From: Thermotoga neapolitana DSM 4359 | Lineage (GTDB): Bacteria > Thermotogota > Thermotogae > Thermotogales > Thermotogaceae | Length of the DNA stretch: 64,000 bases | Assembly: GCF_000018945.1 (NCBI RefSeq) | Contig: NC_011978.1 | Span: 372,001-436,000 of the forward strand | Direction: 5' to 3' | In this document: positions 1 to 8,623 of the stretch, in pieces | Position numbering within the stretch: position 1 is the stretch's first letter | Layout of the letters: each line of letters opens with the position of its first letter | Made by a program: the position numbers and the translations under genes | The notes under the pieces: model-generated | Database searches by the model: none | Seen by the model: the letters and a program-made list of their open reading frames with translations, nothing else | What the model was told of the DNA's origin: nothing

Positions 1-1
1 C

Positions 2-1687
2 GTGAACGATCCCGGAAAGGTGGATTTCGAGATAGCAACAGAACATGTGGAAAAGGTTCAGTTCAGTGTGAAAGGAGAAACGCTGGATTACTTCGTCATT
101 GCGGGAGAAGATCTGAAAGAAGTTCTGGAACGTTACACACTCCTCACGGGAAGACCTGAACTTCCACCTGCCTGGAGTTTTGGACTCTGGCTCACAACGT
201 CCTTCACCACACAGTACGATGAGAAAACGGTGATGGAGTTCGTAGAGGGAATGAAAGAGAGGGATATCCCTCTCAGCGTTTTTCACTTCGACTGTTTCTG
301 GATGAAGGAATTTCACTGGGTTGATTTCGAATGGAACAGGGAAAACTTTCCGGATCCAGAAGGCCTTTTGAAACGGCTGAAAGAAAAAGGCCTGAAGGTC
401 TGTGTCTGGATAAACCCCTATGTATCGCAGTTCTCCAGTCTCTTTGACGAAGGAAAGAAAAAGGGCTACTTCCTGAAAAAATCAAACGGAGATGTTTGGC
501 AAACGGACGACTGGCAACCGGGCATGGCGATCGTTGATTTCACGAATCCAGAAGCCAGAAAGTGGTTCGCTTCGAAACTGGAGAAATTGATAGATATGGG
601 AGTTGACTGCTTTAAGACGGACTTTGGAGAGAGAATACCCACGGATGTGGTCTATCACGACGGATCCGATCCTGAGAAGATGCACAACTACTACACCTAC
701 CTGTACAACAAAACGGTTTTCGAAACCATTGAGAGAAAACTCGGAAAGAGAAACGCCGTCGTTTTCGCAAGATCCGCAACGGCGGGAAGTCAAAAATTCC
801 CCGTTCACTGGGGAGGGGATTGTCTTGCCTCCTACGAGTCCATGGCAGAGACCCTGAGAGGAGGACTCTCTCTATCACTGTGTGGTTTTGGTTTCTGGAG
901 CCACGACATCGGTGGTTTTGAGGACATCACAACGGCAGATCTGTACAAAAGATGGGTTGCTTTTGGCCTTCTTTCCTCCCACAGCAGGCTTCACGGTAAC
1001 TCGATGTACAAGGTTCCATGGAACTTCGACGAAGAGGCAGTAGAGGTTCTCAGATTTTTCACGAAACTGAAATGCCGACTGATGCCGTACATCTTCTCCT
1101 GTGCAGTTGAAGCACATAAGAAGGGAATTCCCGTCATGAGACCCATGATTTTAGAGTTTCCAGACGATCCCACCTGTTCTTATCTGGACAAACAGTACAT
1201 GCTTGGAGAATCGCTCCTCGTTGCCCCGATCTTCAGCGAAACTGGAGAGGTAACTTATTATCTTCCAGATGGAATCTGGACACATCTTCTCACGGGAGAA
1301 AGGGTGGAAGGAGGACGATGGAGAACGGAAAGGTACGACTATTTCGGTCTTCCTCTCTTTGTGAGACCGAACACCATCCTTCCCACGGGAAACACAGACA
1401 ACAGGCCAGACTACGACTATGCAGACGGTGTCACGCTGAACGTCTTTGAAATATCCAGCAAAACGGCGAATGTCTACAACACATCCGGTGATCTCGAACT
1501 GTCCGTGAAGGTGGAAAGGAAGGAGAATGAAATACACGTTGAAGTTCTGAGGAACTCAGGGAAACCCTGGAAATTGTTCTTCTGGAATGAAAGAGTTGAA
1601 AACTTCGAAGGAGCAGAAATAGAAGAGACAGAAAAGGGAACAGCGGTAATCCTCAGATCTCAGAAAGCCATCCTGGAAGCAAAATGA
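2..1687 (+). CDS. GH31 alpha-glycosidase, alpha-xylosidase (YicI) type, 5'-truncated by the window
   Basis: Retaining alpha-glycosidase that would release alpha-linked xylose from xyloglucan-type oligosaccharides. The protein matches the YicI branch of GH31. The nucleophile motif KTDFGE places the catalytic Asp at residue 207 of the visible part. The motif HWGGD places the likely acid/base Asp at residue 273, followed by the conserved stretch SFGFWSHDIGG-like (GFGFWSHDIGGFE). Family members are about 700-770 residues and only 561 are visible, so the N-terminal beta-sandwich lies upstream and the GTG at base 2 is not the real start. It converges on the fucose-type operon and shares a hairpin with it. 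GH31 assignment is firm; the xylosidase specificity is inferred from the YicI-like active-site sequence. Confidence 0.9.
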   Translation: MNDPGKVDFEIATEHVEKVQFSVKGETLDYFVIAGEDLKEVLERYTLLTGRPELPPAWSFGLWLTTSFTTQYDEKTVMEFVEGMKERDIPLSVFHFDCFWMKEFHWVDFEWNRENFPDPEGLLKRLKEKGLKVCVWINPYVSQFSSLFDEGKKKGYFLKKSNGDVWQTDDWQPGMAIVDFTNPEARKWFASKLEKLIDMGVDCFKTDFGERIPTDVVYHDGSDPEKMHNYYTYLYNKTVFETIERKLGKRNAVVFARSATAGSQKFPVHWGGDCLASYESMAETLRGGLSLSLCGFGFWSHDIGGFEDITTADLYKRWVAFGLLSSHSRLHGNSMYKVPWNFDEEAVEVLRFFTKLKCRLMPYIFSCAVEAHKKGIPVMRPMILEFPDDPTCSYLDKQYMLGESLLVAPIFSETGEVTYYLPDGIWTHLLTGERVEGGRWRTERYDYFGLPLFVRPNTILPTGNTDNRPDYDYADGVTLNVFEISSKTANVYNTSGDLELSVKVERKENEIHVEVLRNSGKPWKLFFWNERVENFEGAEIEETEKGTAVILRSQKAILEAK

Positions 1688-1704
1688 GGGCGCGTAGCGC
1701 CCTC
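1686..1704. terminator. Hairpin between convergent GH31 and isomerase genes
   Basis: Perfect 8-bp stem GAGGGCGC/GCGCCCTC with a GTA loop. It begins in the GH31 stop codon and reaches into the stop codon of the converging gene. T-tracts on either side are short (ATTTCA on plus, ATTTTG on minus), so it is a plausible but modest bidirectional terminator. Confidence 0.7.
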
Positions 1705-3124
1705 ATTTCATCAAAACAAAATCGATACCGGCGATCTCACAGAAGATCCTGATCTCTTCCACGTAGTCTCCATAGACACCGTGGATGTGGTTGGAGGAAT
1801 ACCTGGACAAGAATTCATCTATCGGTGTTTCCATCTTCAAAAACGCGTGCGGCCAGTTGTTCTGTATGCTGTCTGCTATCTCGTAGTTCTTCTCCTCTCC
1901 AAAGTCTACAAACTCTCCAGGAACAACCGTGAACCTGTATCTACCACCTTCTCTTGTGAGTCTTCCAAGTGTCACCCTTCCAGGAGCTGCTATGTGTTTC
2001 ACCGCAGCTCCACCTGCAGGGAAGTAGAAGGTCTGTGGGTAAAACTCCACCTTTTTCATGTTCTCATCCGGCTCGAACGATCTGACCGCAAAGTACGTGG
2101 CGTGGTTTCCTGAGTTGCACAGGTCCAGTATGTCGTACTCTTTTACGTAATGCCTCACGTCTGCAAAGAGCACCGGTGTTTTTGCGATCAGTTTGAATAT
2201 CTGCATCGTGAGTGCACCGTCGGAATCTGCTTCTGTTGCACACACGATCGGTTCGTGCTTTCCTTCCCAATCGTAAGGATCGTTCAGGAAGGCCTCTGTC
2301 ACGTCCATGGTGACAAAGTGTTCTGTGAGTTCGAGCTGACCTTTTATCCCCACAAAATCCAGTTCCATCTCTTCGATGATCTCTCTTACCGCGTGGTAGC
2401 TCTTTATCTGAAGTTCAAGTTTTTCCGGTGTGAGATATTTTCCATCGTAGTGGACCGCTTTCGCTTTTTCCTCTATCCAGAGTCTTCCTTTCCTTGCTCT
2501 TTCGTCAGGTATCTGCTGGCTTCTTCGAACGATCTCGAACTGGTCTATGTGTTCTACGTCCACTCCAAAGATCTTGTTCCACAGGTCCACGTTCGGAACA
2601 GCCGTGTACATCCCCATCGATCTTCCACCGAACACACCGTACCTTTGCCCTCTCAACTTCTTGTATGTGCTCCCTGCCCTGATGAACGCCAGAACTTTTC
2701 TGAGAACCTTTTCGTCTTCTATATCTCCCCACATCCTGTAGTGCTTTGTCCCATCCTGTTCCAGTGCTCCTGCTGCAGAAAGCATTGCCACCATCCCAGG
2801 ATACTGGGGATTTATGTTGGAAAAGAGAAGAAAAGGCCCCGGTGCAAATTTGCTAGCAAGTACTGTAAAATGTGGAAACGCCCATACCGCGTAGTTGAAT
2901 ATCGTCACCTCTGCTCCCTCTTCTGCCAGCCTTTTTGCCTCTTTTTTCGCTATCGATGGCTTCCACACGACTTCTTTTGCCCTGATGACCTCCACCTCTC
3001 CTGTCTCTTCCAGTGTCCTTGCTATTTTGTCTTCGAACCCTTTCACGATTTTCTCCAGCTCTTTGTGTACGTACTCTCTCCCGTCAGAAAAACTGATGAG
3101 TCCTACTTTGTACTTTTCCTTCAT
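1703..3124 (-). CDS. L-fucose isomerase-like protein
   Basis: Member of the L-fucose/L-arabinose isomerase superfamily, expected to interconvert a 6-deoxy-aldose and its ketose in the cytoplasm. The start is taken at ATG 3124, which overlaps the fucosidase stop as ATGA. A longer open frame exists upstream but only inside the fucosidase gene. The protein is 473 residues, shorter than E. coli FucI (about 590). The stretch ATEADSDGALT carries acidic residues in the metal-site position, and a FucI-type C-terminal beta-barrel ends with VVPGEFVDFGEE. Its place directly after alpha-L-fucosidase supports fucose as substrate. The family contains divergent members, so the exact sugar is inferred. Confidence 0.75.
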   Translation of the reverse strand: MKEKYKVGLISFSDGREYVHKELEKIVKGFEDKIARTLEETGEVEVIRAKEVVWKPSIAKKEAKRLAEEGAEVTIFNYAVWAFPHFTVLASKFAPGPFLLFSNINPQYPGMVAMLSAAGALEQDGTKHYRMWGDIEDEKVLRKVLAFIRAGSTYKKLRGQRYGVFGGRSMGMYTAVPNVDLWNKIFGVDVEHIDQFEIVRRSQQIPDERARKGRLWIEEKAKAVHYDGKYLTPEKLELQIKSYHAVREIIEEMELDFVGIKGQLELTEHFVTMDVTEAFLNDPYDWEGKHEPIVCATEADSDGALTMQIFKLIAKTPVLFADVRHYVKEYDILDLCNSGNHATYFAVRSFEPDENMKKVEFYPQTFYFPAGGAAVKHIAAPGRVTLGRLTREGGRYRFTVVPGEFVDFGEEKNYEIADSIQNNWPHAFLKMETPIDEFLSRYSSNHIHGVYGDYVEEIRIFCEIAGIDFVLMK

Positions 3125-4458
3125 TCTTCCACCACCTCTAGAACAAGGGTTATGCTGTCTGTTTCGAGGAGTTTTCGTGGAACGATGATTTCCACACCTT
3201 CTTCTGTGTTGTGGAATTTCAACCTTTCGCCCGTCAGAAAATGTCTTACCGCCCCAGATAGAGTGATATCTCTGATCGCGACTTTTTCCCCATCTGGAAT
3301 TCCAAGAAAGATGATGAAGTACCTGTTGTTCTTTCTGGTAAAGCGAATTTCCATGCCATCTTTTGTTTTCGCACAGCACTTCCTCCATACGGAAGAGCCG
3401 TATATCACATCACCGTACTTTTCAAGCCATTTTCCAAGACCAAGAAGCCTTTCCTTCTGAAGATCAGGAATGGTTCCGTCTCCCTTTGGACCTACGTTCA
3501 AAAGAAGGTTTCCACCTTTACTCACCACATCCACCAGTGTGTACACAAGTTGCTCAACAGAGAGCATGTGTTCTGGGCCCTCGTTCTGGTTGTAGCCAAA
3601 GGAAAGTCCTATTCCCCTTGTGAATTCCCATTTATAACCTGGCAGATCTTCTGGATAGTTCACATGGTACTCCGCTGTTTTGAAATCCCAGTGTGGAACA
3701 CCCCACCTGTCGTTCACGGCACCTTCCGGATGCTTGTTGTAATAGTAAGCAAAGAGATATTTCAAATCTTCTTTGCCCTTCTCGGGCCAGCCCATATCGT
3801 TCCAGAGAATATCGGGCAGATACAAATCTATGAGCTCCATGACCTGTTTGTAGGTGTAGTCTGCATACTCATAGGTGTGGGGTCTTATGTAGGAGAAATC
3901 CTCCGGATACCTTATCGGCTCGGTCGTAAAGCGCCAGTCCAGACCACCCGAGTAATAGACACCAAATCTCAAACCGGTGTCTCTAACAGCTTTTGCAAGT
4001 TCCCTTATGAGATCTCTTCTCGGCCCTTTCTTCACAGCGTTGAAATCCGTGTACCTCGTCCCCCAAAGGCAGAAACCGTCATGATGCTTTGTGGTCGGAA
4101 TGACGTACTTCGCACCCGCTTTCTTGAAAAGATCAGCCCATTCGTAAGGATTCCATCTCTCCGCCGTGAAGAGGTCTGTAAAGCGATCGTACTCAAAGTT
4201 TTCACCGTAGGTTTTCACGTGATATTCCCAGGTGGGACTTCCCTTGATTCTGAGTGAGTTCTCATACCATTCAGCGTACGGGTTCTGAAAAAACCACACA
4301 TCCATCGACACCTTTCCAAGTTCCCCGGTGGGTGTTGCCCAACCTGGAACAGAATAAAGTCCCCAGTGGATGAAGATCCCAAACTTTGCCTCATCGAACC
4401 ATTTTGGAAGAGCATGCTCTTTCAGTGATTCCCATGTGGGGTTGTAGCGGGGTTTCAT
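3121..4458 (-). CDS. Alpha-L-fucosidase, GH29
   Basis: Hydrolyses alpha-L-fucosyl ends of plant or animal glycans with retention. The 445 residues match the well-studied T. maritima enzyme (TM0306) almost throughout. The nucleophile is Asp221 in LWNDMGW and the acid/base is Glu263 in KTAEYH, each three positions lower than D224 and E266 reported for T. maritima. There is no signal peptide, so it acts on imported oligosaccharides. ATG 4458 follows an AGGTGAT Shine-Dalgarno site. It overlaps the downstream isomerase-like gene by 4 bp and lies 17 bp after the aldolase gene, so it belongs to the operon from 8.5 to 1.7 kb. Confidence 0.95.
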   Translation of the reverse strand: MKPRYNPTWESLKEHALPKWFDEAKFGIFIHWGLYSVPGWATPTGELGKVSMDVWFFQNPYAEWYENSLRIKGSPTWEYHVKTYGENFEYDRFTDLFTAERWNPYEWADLFKKAGAKYVIPTTKHHDGFCLWGTRYTDFNAVKKGPRRDLIRELAKAVRDTGLRFGVYYSGGLDWRFTTEPIRYPEDFSYIRPHTYEYADYTYKQVMELIDLYLPDILWNDMGWPEKGKEDLKYLFAYYYNKHPEGAVNDRWGVPHWDFKTAEYHVNYPEDLPGYKWEFTRGIGLSFGYNQNEGPEHMLSVEQLVYTLVDVVSKGGNLLLNVGPKGDGTIPDLQKERLLGLGKWLEKYGDVIYGSSVWRKCCAKTKDGMEIRFTRKNNRYFIIFLGIPDGEKVAIRDITLSGAVRHFLTGERLKFHNTEEGVEIIVPRKLLETDSITLVLEVVEE

Positions 4459-4475
4459 TGCTCATCACCTCTTTG

Positions 4476-5297
4476 CTATAGATCGTAGCTCTGAACAACC
4501 TCCTCATATTTCAATCCATCGTGTATGATGGATTTCAAAACCGTCAGAACTTCCTCCATGTTTTCTCTTTGCCACACGTTTCTTCCGAACATAATTCCTT
4601 TTGCGCCTGACTCTATCGATTCCTGGACTGTCTTTAAAATCTGTTTCAAGTCGTCTGACTTCGGCCCTCCCAGCACAAAGACAGGAACATGAAGCCTATG
4701 AATTATCCGAGAAAGACGGTCTTCTCCCAAGAACTGAATCTTCAGAATGTCCGCTCCTATCTCTACAGCTATTCTCGCAGCAGATTCTATGAGATCAGGC
4801 TCATTTCTTTCTGAAGAATTCTCTTCCCACAGGACCGGCTCGACTACTAGCGGCATATCCCAGCGTTCGCATTCTTCGACTGTTTCAGCAATTACCCGAA
4901 CAACCTCAGCCTGTGCACTTTTTTCCAATCCCCAGGGGAAGAGAATCTTCACGGCGTCCACTGCCATCTTCACCGCCTGCTCTACAGAGTGTATCAACCT
5001 ATGGGTGAATACTTTTTCGAATCTCCCTGGAATGGTTGAACCCACTGGGAAATCTATTGTAAGAATTCTGGCAGGGGCATTTTTCCCTTCGAACAGGTGT
5101 TCCGTCAGCTTTGCTATACCAGGGCTCAACAGAACTCCGTCCACGCCACAGGATATCGCTCTCTCTAAAGTCTTCACAGGATCTTCTAGTCCCTCTACGT
5201 TTCCAAATATTAAACCGTGATCTAGAGCAATAATAAGAGATCTTCCAGATTTCGGATTTAAAAGTTTTGAGAACCTCACTGCTTTCCCACCATACAT
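4476..5297 (-). CDS. Class I aldolase of the DeoC/LsrF/FbaB type
   Basis: TIM-barrel Schiff-base aldolase family, which includes archaeal-type fructose-bisphosphate aldolases, LsrF and sugar-acid aldolases. Lys186 in DILKIQ is the probable Schiff-base lysine. The N-terminal IIALDHG and C-terminal VFVLGGPK phosphate-binding motifs are typical. I take ATG 5297 (273 residues) because AAGGAG lies 8 bases upstream; GTG 5306 would touch the Shine-Dalgarno site. The preceding gene is a sugar kinase and the next a fucosidase, so it probably splits the phosphorylated product of the kinase. This is not the class II FucA aldolase of the textbook fucose pathway. The substrate is unknown. Confidence 0.8.
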   Translation of the reverse strand: MYGGKAVRFSKLLNPKSGRSLIIALDHGLIFGNVEGLEDPVKTLERAISCGVDGVLLSPGIAKLTEHLFEGKNAPARILTIDFPVGSTIPGRFEKVFTHRLIHSVEQAVKMAVDAVKILFPWGLEKSAQAEVVRVIAETVEECERWDMPLVVEPVLWEENSSERNEPDLIESAARIAVEIGADILKIQFLGEDRLSRIIHRLHVPVFVLGGPKSDDLKQILKTVQESIESGAKGIMFGRNVWQRENMEEVLTVLKSIIHDGLKYEEVVQSYDL

Positions 5298-5314
5298 CTG
5301 ATTCACTCCTTATT

Positions 5315-6760
5315 TTAGAACCCGTAAATTCTGTTTCTGAGTTTTAGATACTCGAGGTATTTTTTCTGGAAATACTCACCTTCGTCTGGCTGGAAATACT
5401 CGTACTCAAAATTCTGTGAAGCTTCTTTGAAAAACTCTTCCCAATTCTTTTGGCCAATCTTTGCAATTTTGGCTATCATGGCAGCACCAAGGGCAACACT
5501 CTCGTGGACAGAAAGGACCTTTACAACTTTGCCAAAGACATTTGCTTTTACCTCCAACCACTCCCTTAGTTGACTGCCACCGCCTGTTGCCACAATCTCG
5601 TAGTCTTTCAATCCCAGTTTCTCGAATCCATTCAGACAGCTTCTCATTTCAAAAGCGGTTGATTCAAGAACAGTTGAGATGATAACATCCCGATCATCCG
5701 TGTCTTTCAGATTGAAGAATGCACCGCCGATTTCTTCCCTGTCGAACGTGCCACGAAGATAGGGGAAGAAGAAGACCGCGTTCTTTTGATATTTAAATGT
5801 CCTGAAAACAGAGTAATCCTCCTTAAGAATTTTGTTGAGAAGCCAGTCGATACAAAATCCACCCGTGGGAAGCCCTGTGAGAAGATAGTATTTACCAGGG
5901 ATACAGTGAAAACCAGCCTGAAATATACTCGGAGCCTTTTTCAAGTACTTCTTTAGGGTTTCTTTGCTAACTGTCCAAAGTGCAGCCTCTGTCGTACCGG
6001 AGGAATCTAGTAACTTGGTTTCATCGTGAACACCGGCAGCATAGGAAGCGGTTATATGATCCTGCCCAGCTGTGGTCACAACTGTGTCCTTTGGAAGACC
6101 AGTCTCTTCAGAAATCTCTTTTCTTATTATTCCTCGAGAAGCACCGCTATCAACAACCTCCGGAAGATGCTCTTTCGGAATACCAGATGCCTCCACCAGT
6201 TCTTCATCCCACTTCCCGGTGAGTATATTCATCAAAAGTGTTCTTGAAGAGAGCACCCTATCCATCGCAATGTTTCCTGTCAACAAAAAGGCTATCAAAC
6301 TTGCTACATCAAGCCATTTGTAAACTTCTTTGGCCAGTTCTTTGTTGTTCTTGTAAAACCTCTTCATTTTGAACACCGAGTATATCCACGAAGGCCACAA
6401 TCCCGTTTTTTTGAATATCACATCCGATGGAACTTTTTTTAGAAACTCCCTGTATTCTTCCAGCACGTTCTTGTTGTACCACATCATCCCGTCCTGGAGT
6501 ACTTCTCCATCCTGCGAAATTGGAAACACCGTCTCTCCGAGTGAAGAGATGCCGATAGCTTTTATCTTATCTTTTGTGCTCTCTGGAATTGATTTGAGAG
6601 AACTCAGAATCTCCACAAAAAGCTTTTTTGATGACAAAAGATCCCCCTCTTTGCTGGAAATCACTGGTGTTTTGAATTTTTTCAAAAACACAACTTTGAA
6701 ATCATCATCGAACACCAGAACTTTTGTGTTGGTTGTCCCAACGTCTATTCCACAGTACAC
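5315..6760 (-). CDS. FGGY-family carbohydrate kinase, AT-rich
   Basis: ATP-dependent kinase of the xylulokinase/glycerol kinase superfamily, 481 residues. The N-terminal ATPase motif is GIDVGTTNTK. A second-domain glycine motif DSSGTTEA and a C-terminal ATGGGSQLREW adenosine motif complete the fold. The start is GTG 6760 after a GGGGGATC Shine-Dalgarno site. It probably phosphorylates a ketose for the adjacent aldolase. By hand count, 60-base stretches at 5401, 6301 and 6661 are 37, 37 and 32% GC. Stretches in the fucosidase (4021) and alcohol dehydrogenase (7081) are 57 and 48%. This suggests a separate origin. The substrate cannot be read from the sequence; L-fuculose, LsrK-type or xylulose-type substrates are all possible. 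Confidence 0.85.
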   Translation of the reverse strand: MYCGIDVGTTNTKVLVFDDDFKVVFLKKFKTPVISSKEGDLLSSKKLFVEILSSLKSIPESTKDKIKAIGISSLGETVFPISQDGEVLQDGMMWYNKNVLEEYREFLKKVPSDVIFKKTGLWPSWIYSVFKMKRFYKNNKELAKEVYKWLDVASLIAFLLTGNIAMDRVLSSRTLLMNILTGKWDEELVEASGIPKEHLPEVVDSGASRGIIRKEISEETGLPKDTVVTTAGQDHITASYAAGVHDETKLLDSSGTTEAALWTVSKETLKKYLKKAPSIFQAGFHCIPGKYYLLTGLPTGGFCIDWLLNKILKEDYSVFRTFKYQKNAVFFFPYLRGTFDREEIGGAFFNLKDTDDRDVIISTVLESTAFEMRSCLNGFEKLGLKDYEIVATGGGSQLREWLEVKANVFGKVVKVLSVHESVALGAAMIAKIAKIGQKNWEEFFKEASQNFEYEYFQPDEGEYFQKKYLEYLKLRNRIYGF

Positions 6761-6777
6761 AAATGATCCCCCACTTT

Positions 6778-7734
6778 TTAGGGAGCAAAAATTCCTTTCA
6801 TCAACGCTTTTTTATGAGACGACAGATACTCTCTTACTCCGTTGAGATCCAACCGGTCGGTGACGAGTTTCTCAAAAAGAAACTCCCCTGATTCTATGAT
6901 CTTCACTGCTTCCTTCATGGTGAACGGATTGAGATAAGAACCGAGTATCTTCATCTCCTTCCGATAGATCTCAAAGGGTGAGATGTCGATGGTTCTGTTC
7001 TTTGCTATAACACTGAACTGAAGGAGAGTTCCACCTTTTCCAACGTGATCGAAACACACTTTGAATCCCTCTGCTGTTCCAGAACACTCAACGGCAAGGT
7101 CGTATTCACCTTTCGGTTCATCCACCCTCAACTCAAACGTTTGAGTGACGAATTCTGCACGCTTTTCGTCCTTTTCTGAAAGAACAATCTCTGCACCTGG
7201 AAAGATCTTCTTGAACACCAAACCAAAGATCACACCTATACTGCCTGCCCCCACTATGAGGATCCTGTCGAAAAACCCGTGCTTTACCATCTTCACTCCT
7301 TCGAGAACACACGAGAGTGGTTCTGCAAACACCGCTCTCTCCACCGGTACATTTTTCAAGGGATAAACCTGTGAATTTTCCACAAGAACGTACTCCGCAA
7401 AACCACCCGGCTCTGTCACCCCTGTCGCCTGAAGATTTTCACAGAACTGGGGCATTCCTTTTCTACAGAAACTGCACTCTCCACAGGATCTGTTGGGATC
7501 TATCACGACCATCTGACCCTTTTCAAAAGCATCGGACTTTTCGACAACACCTGCGATTTCATGCCCTGGAACAACCGGATAGTTCGCGTTCGTTTCTCCT
7601 GAGAAGATCTTGTAATCAGTCCCACAGATGCCACAGGCAAGGACTTTCACAAGTGTCTGTCCTTTTCCAGGAACGGGCGTTTCCAGATCCACAACTTCTG
7701 AATCACCAGGACTTTCTATGAGAAGTGCTTTCAT
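6778..7734 (-). CDS. Zinc-dependent medium-chain alcohol/polyol dehydrogenase
   Basis: NAD(P)-dependent MDR enzyme, 318 residues, resembling sorbitol or threonine dehydrogenases. Catalytic zinc ligands are Cys37 (GICGTD) with His58 and Glu59 (PGHE). The structural zinc lobe has Cys84, 87, 90 and 98. A Rossmann motif VGAGSIG follows. It sits 12 bp after the short-chain dehydrogenase and 17 bp before the kinase, all on the minus strand. Two oxidoreductases ahead of a kinase and aldolase suggest an oxidative or epimerising route for a sugar or polyol. The real substrate is not known. Confidence 0.85.
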   Translation of the reverse strand: MKALLIESPGDSEVVDLETPVPGKGQTLVKVLACGICGTDYKIFSGETNANYPVVPGHEIAGVVEKSDAFEKGQMVVIDPNRSCGECSFCRKGMPQFCENLQATGVTEPGGFAEYVLVENSQVYPLKNVPVERAVFAEPLSCVLEGVKMVKHGFFDRILIVGAGSIGVIFGLVFKKIFPGAEIVLSEKDEKRAEFVTQTFELRVDEPKGEYDLAVECSGTAEGFKVCFDHVGKGGTLLQFSVIAKNRTIDISPFEIYRKEMKILGSYLNPFTMKEAVKIIESGEFLFEKLVTDRLDLNGVREYLSSHKKALMKGIFAP

Positions 7735-7746
7735 AACTTCCCCTCC

Positions 7747-8520
7747 TCACCAGATGGTATACCCTCCATCTATCACAAGATCGTGACCGGTCATATAATC
7801 AGAGGCAGGACTTGCAAGAAAGATGACAGCACCTATCAGATCATCCACCTCCCCCAGCCTTCCAAGTGGAATCATATCGAGCCAAAGGGGAACAAGATCT
7901 TTCACCTCTGGAGACTCTATGAGAGGAGTTCTGATGTAGCCAGGGCTTATGCTGTTCACCCTTATACCGTACGGTGCCCACTCGGCGGCAAGTGATCTGG
8001 TGAGGTGTATCACGCCCGCTTTTGATGCGTTGTAGGCTGTCTGTTTTTGTGGCCTGTTCACTATATGACCCGACATCGAAGCGATGTTTATGATCTTTCC
8101 GTATTTTCTCTCCTTCATTGCGTGGAACTCTGCTTTTGCAGAAAGAAAAACCCCTACCATATTCACGTCTATGACCTTCTTCCACCTTTCCACCGGATAG
8201 TTCTCTGCCTCACACCAGTCACCTATTCCTGCGTTGTTAACACCTATGTCAAGTTTTCCCCAATTGTCCAGTACCTTCTTCACCGCATGGAAACAATCCG
8301 ATTCTTTTGTCACATCCCCCACGTAGAAATCTGCTTCTTTGCCTTTTTCTCTTATCTCTTCAACTGTTTTTCGAGCCGTTTCTTCGTTGATGTCCATGAT
8401 CAAAACGGATGCTCCTGCCTCTGCCAGTGCATGTGCGATGGCTTTTCCAATTCCCTGACCTCCACCTGTTACAAGAGCAGTTCTTCCCTCGAGAGAGAAA
8501 AGTCTTTCAAGAATCTGCAT
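7747..8520 (-). CDS. Short-chain dehydrogenase/reductase, first gene of the fucose-type operon
   Basis: NAD(P)-dependent SDR, 257 residues. The cofactor motif TGGGQGIG is at 18-25, NNAG near 95-98, and the catalytic set is Ser150, Tyr163 and Lys167 (YNASK). I chose ATG 8520 rather than the upstream ATG at 8535, because GGGAGGAG lies between the two at proper spacing from the second. It is the promoter-proximal gene of a six-gene minus operon ending with the isomerase-like gene. Related SDRs oxidise fucose, gluconate or other sugars, so an L-fucose dehydrogenase-like role is possible but not demonstrated. Confidence 0.85.
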   Translation of the reverse strand: MQILERLFSLEGRTALVTGGGQGIGKAIAHALAEAGASVLIMDINEETARKTVEEIREKGKEADFYVGDVTKESDCFHAVKKVLDNWGKLDIGVNNAGIGDWCEAENYPVERWKKVIDVNMVGVFLSAKAEFHAMKERKYGKIINIASMSGHIVNRPQKQTAYNASKAGVIHLTRSLAAEWAPYGIRVNSISPGYIRTPLIESPEVKDLVPLWLDMIPLGRLGEVDDLIGAVIFLASPASDYMTGHDLVIDGGYTIW

Positions 8521-8585
8521 GGTTTCTCCTCCCATACCAATCGTTTCAACACAATATTAACACACTGCGGTTGAATCCGTGTAAG

Positions 8586-8591
8586 TATAAT
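8586..8591 (+). promoter_or_regulatory. Probable -10 box for the fructokinase gene
   Basis: A consensus TATAAT lies 32 bases before the fructokinase ATG in the 103-bp divergent interval between that gene and the short-chain dehydrogenase. No good -35 box is visible at 16-18 bp. I could not pick a promoter for the minus-strand operon in the same interval. Confidence 0.45.
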
Positions 8592-8623
8592 TGAGTTAAA
8601 GAGGCACAGGAGGTGTAAGGTGA

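Noticed and set aside
3125-3388. N-terminal extension of the fucose-isomerase-like protein
   Set aside because: It lies inside the fucosidase gene in another frame and has a shadow-type sequence; the ATGA-coupled start is better.
2150-3460. 436-codon plus-strand open frame over the isomerase-like gene
   Set aside because: Antisense shadow of two clear genes, with no ribosome site or domain.
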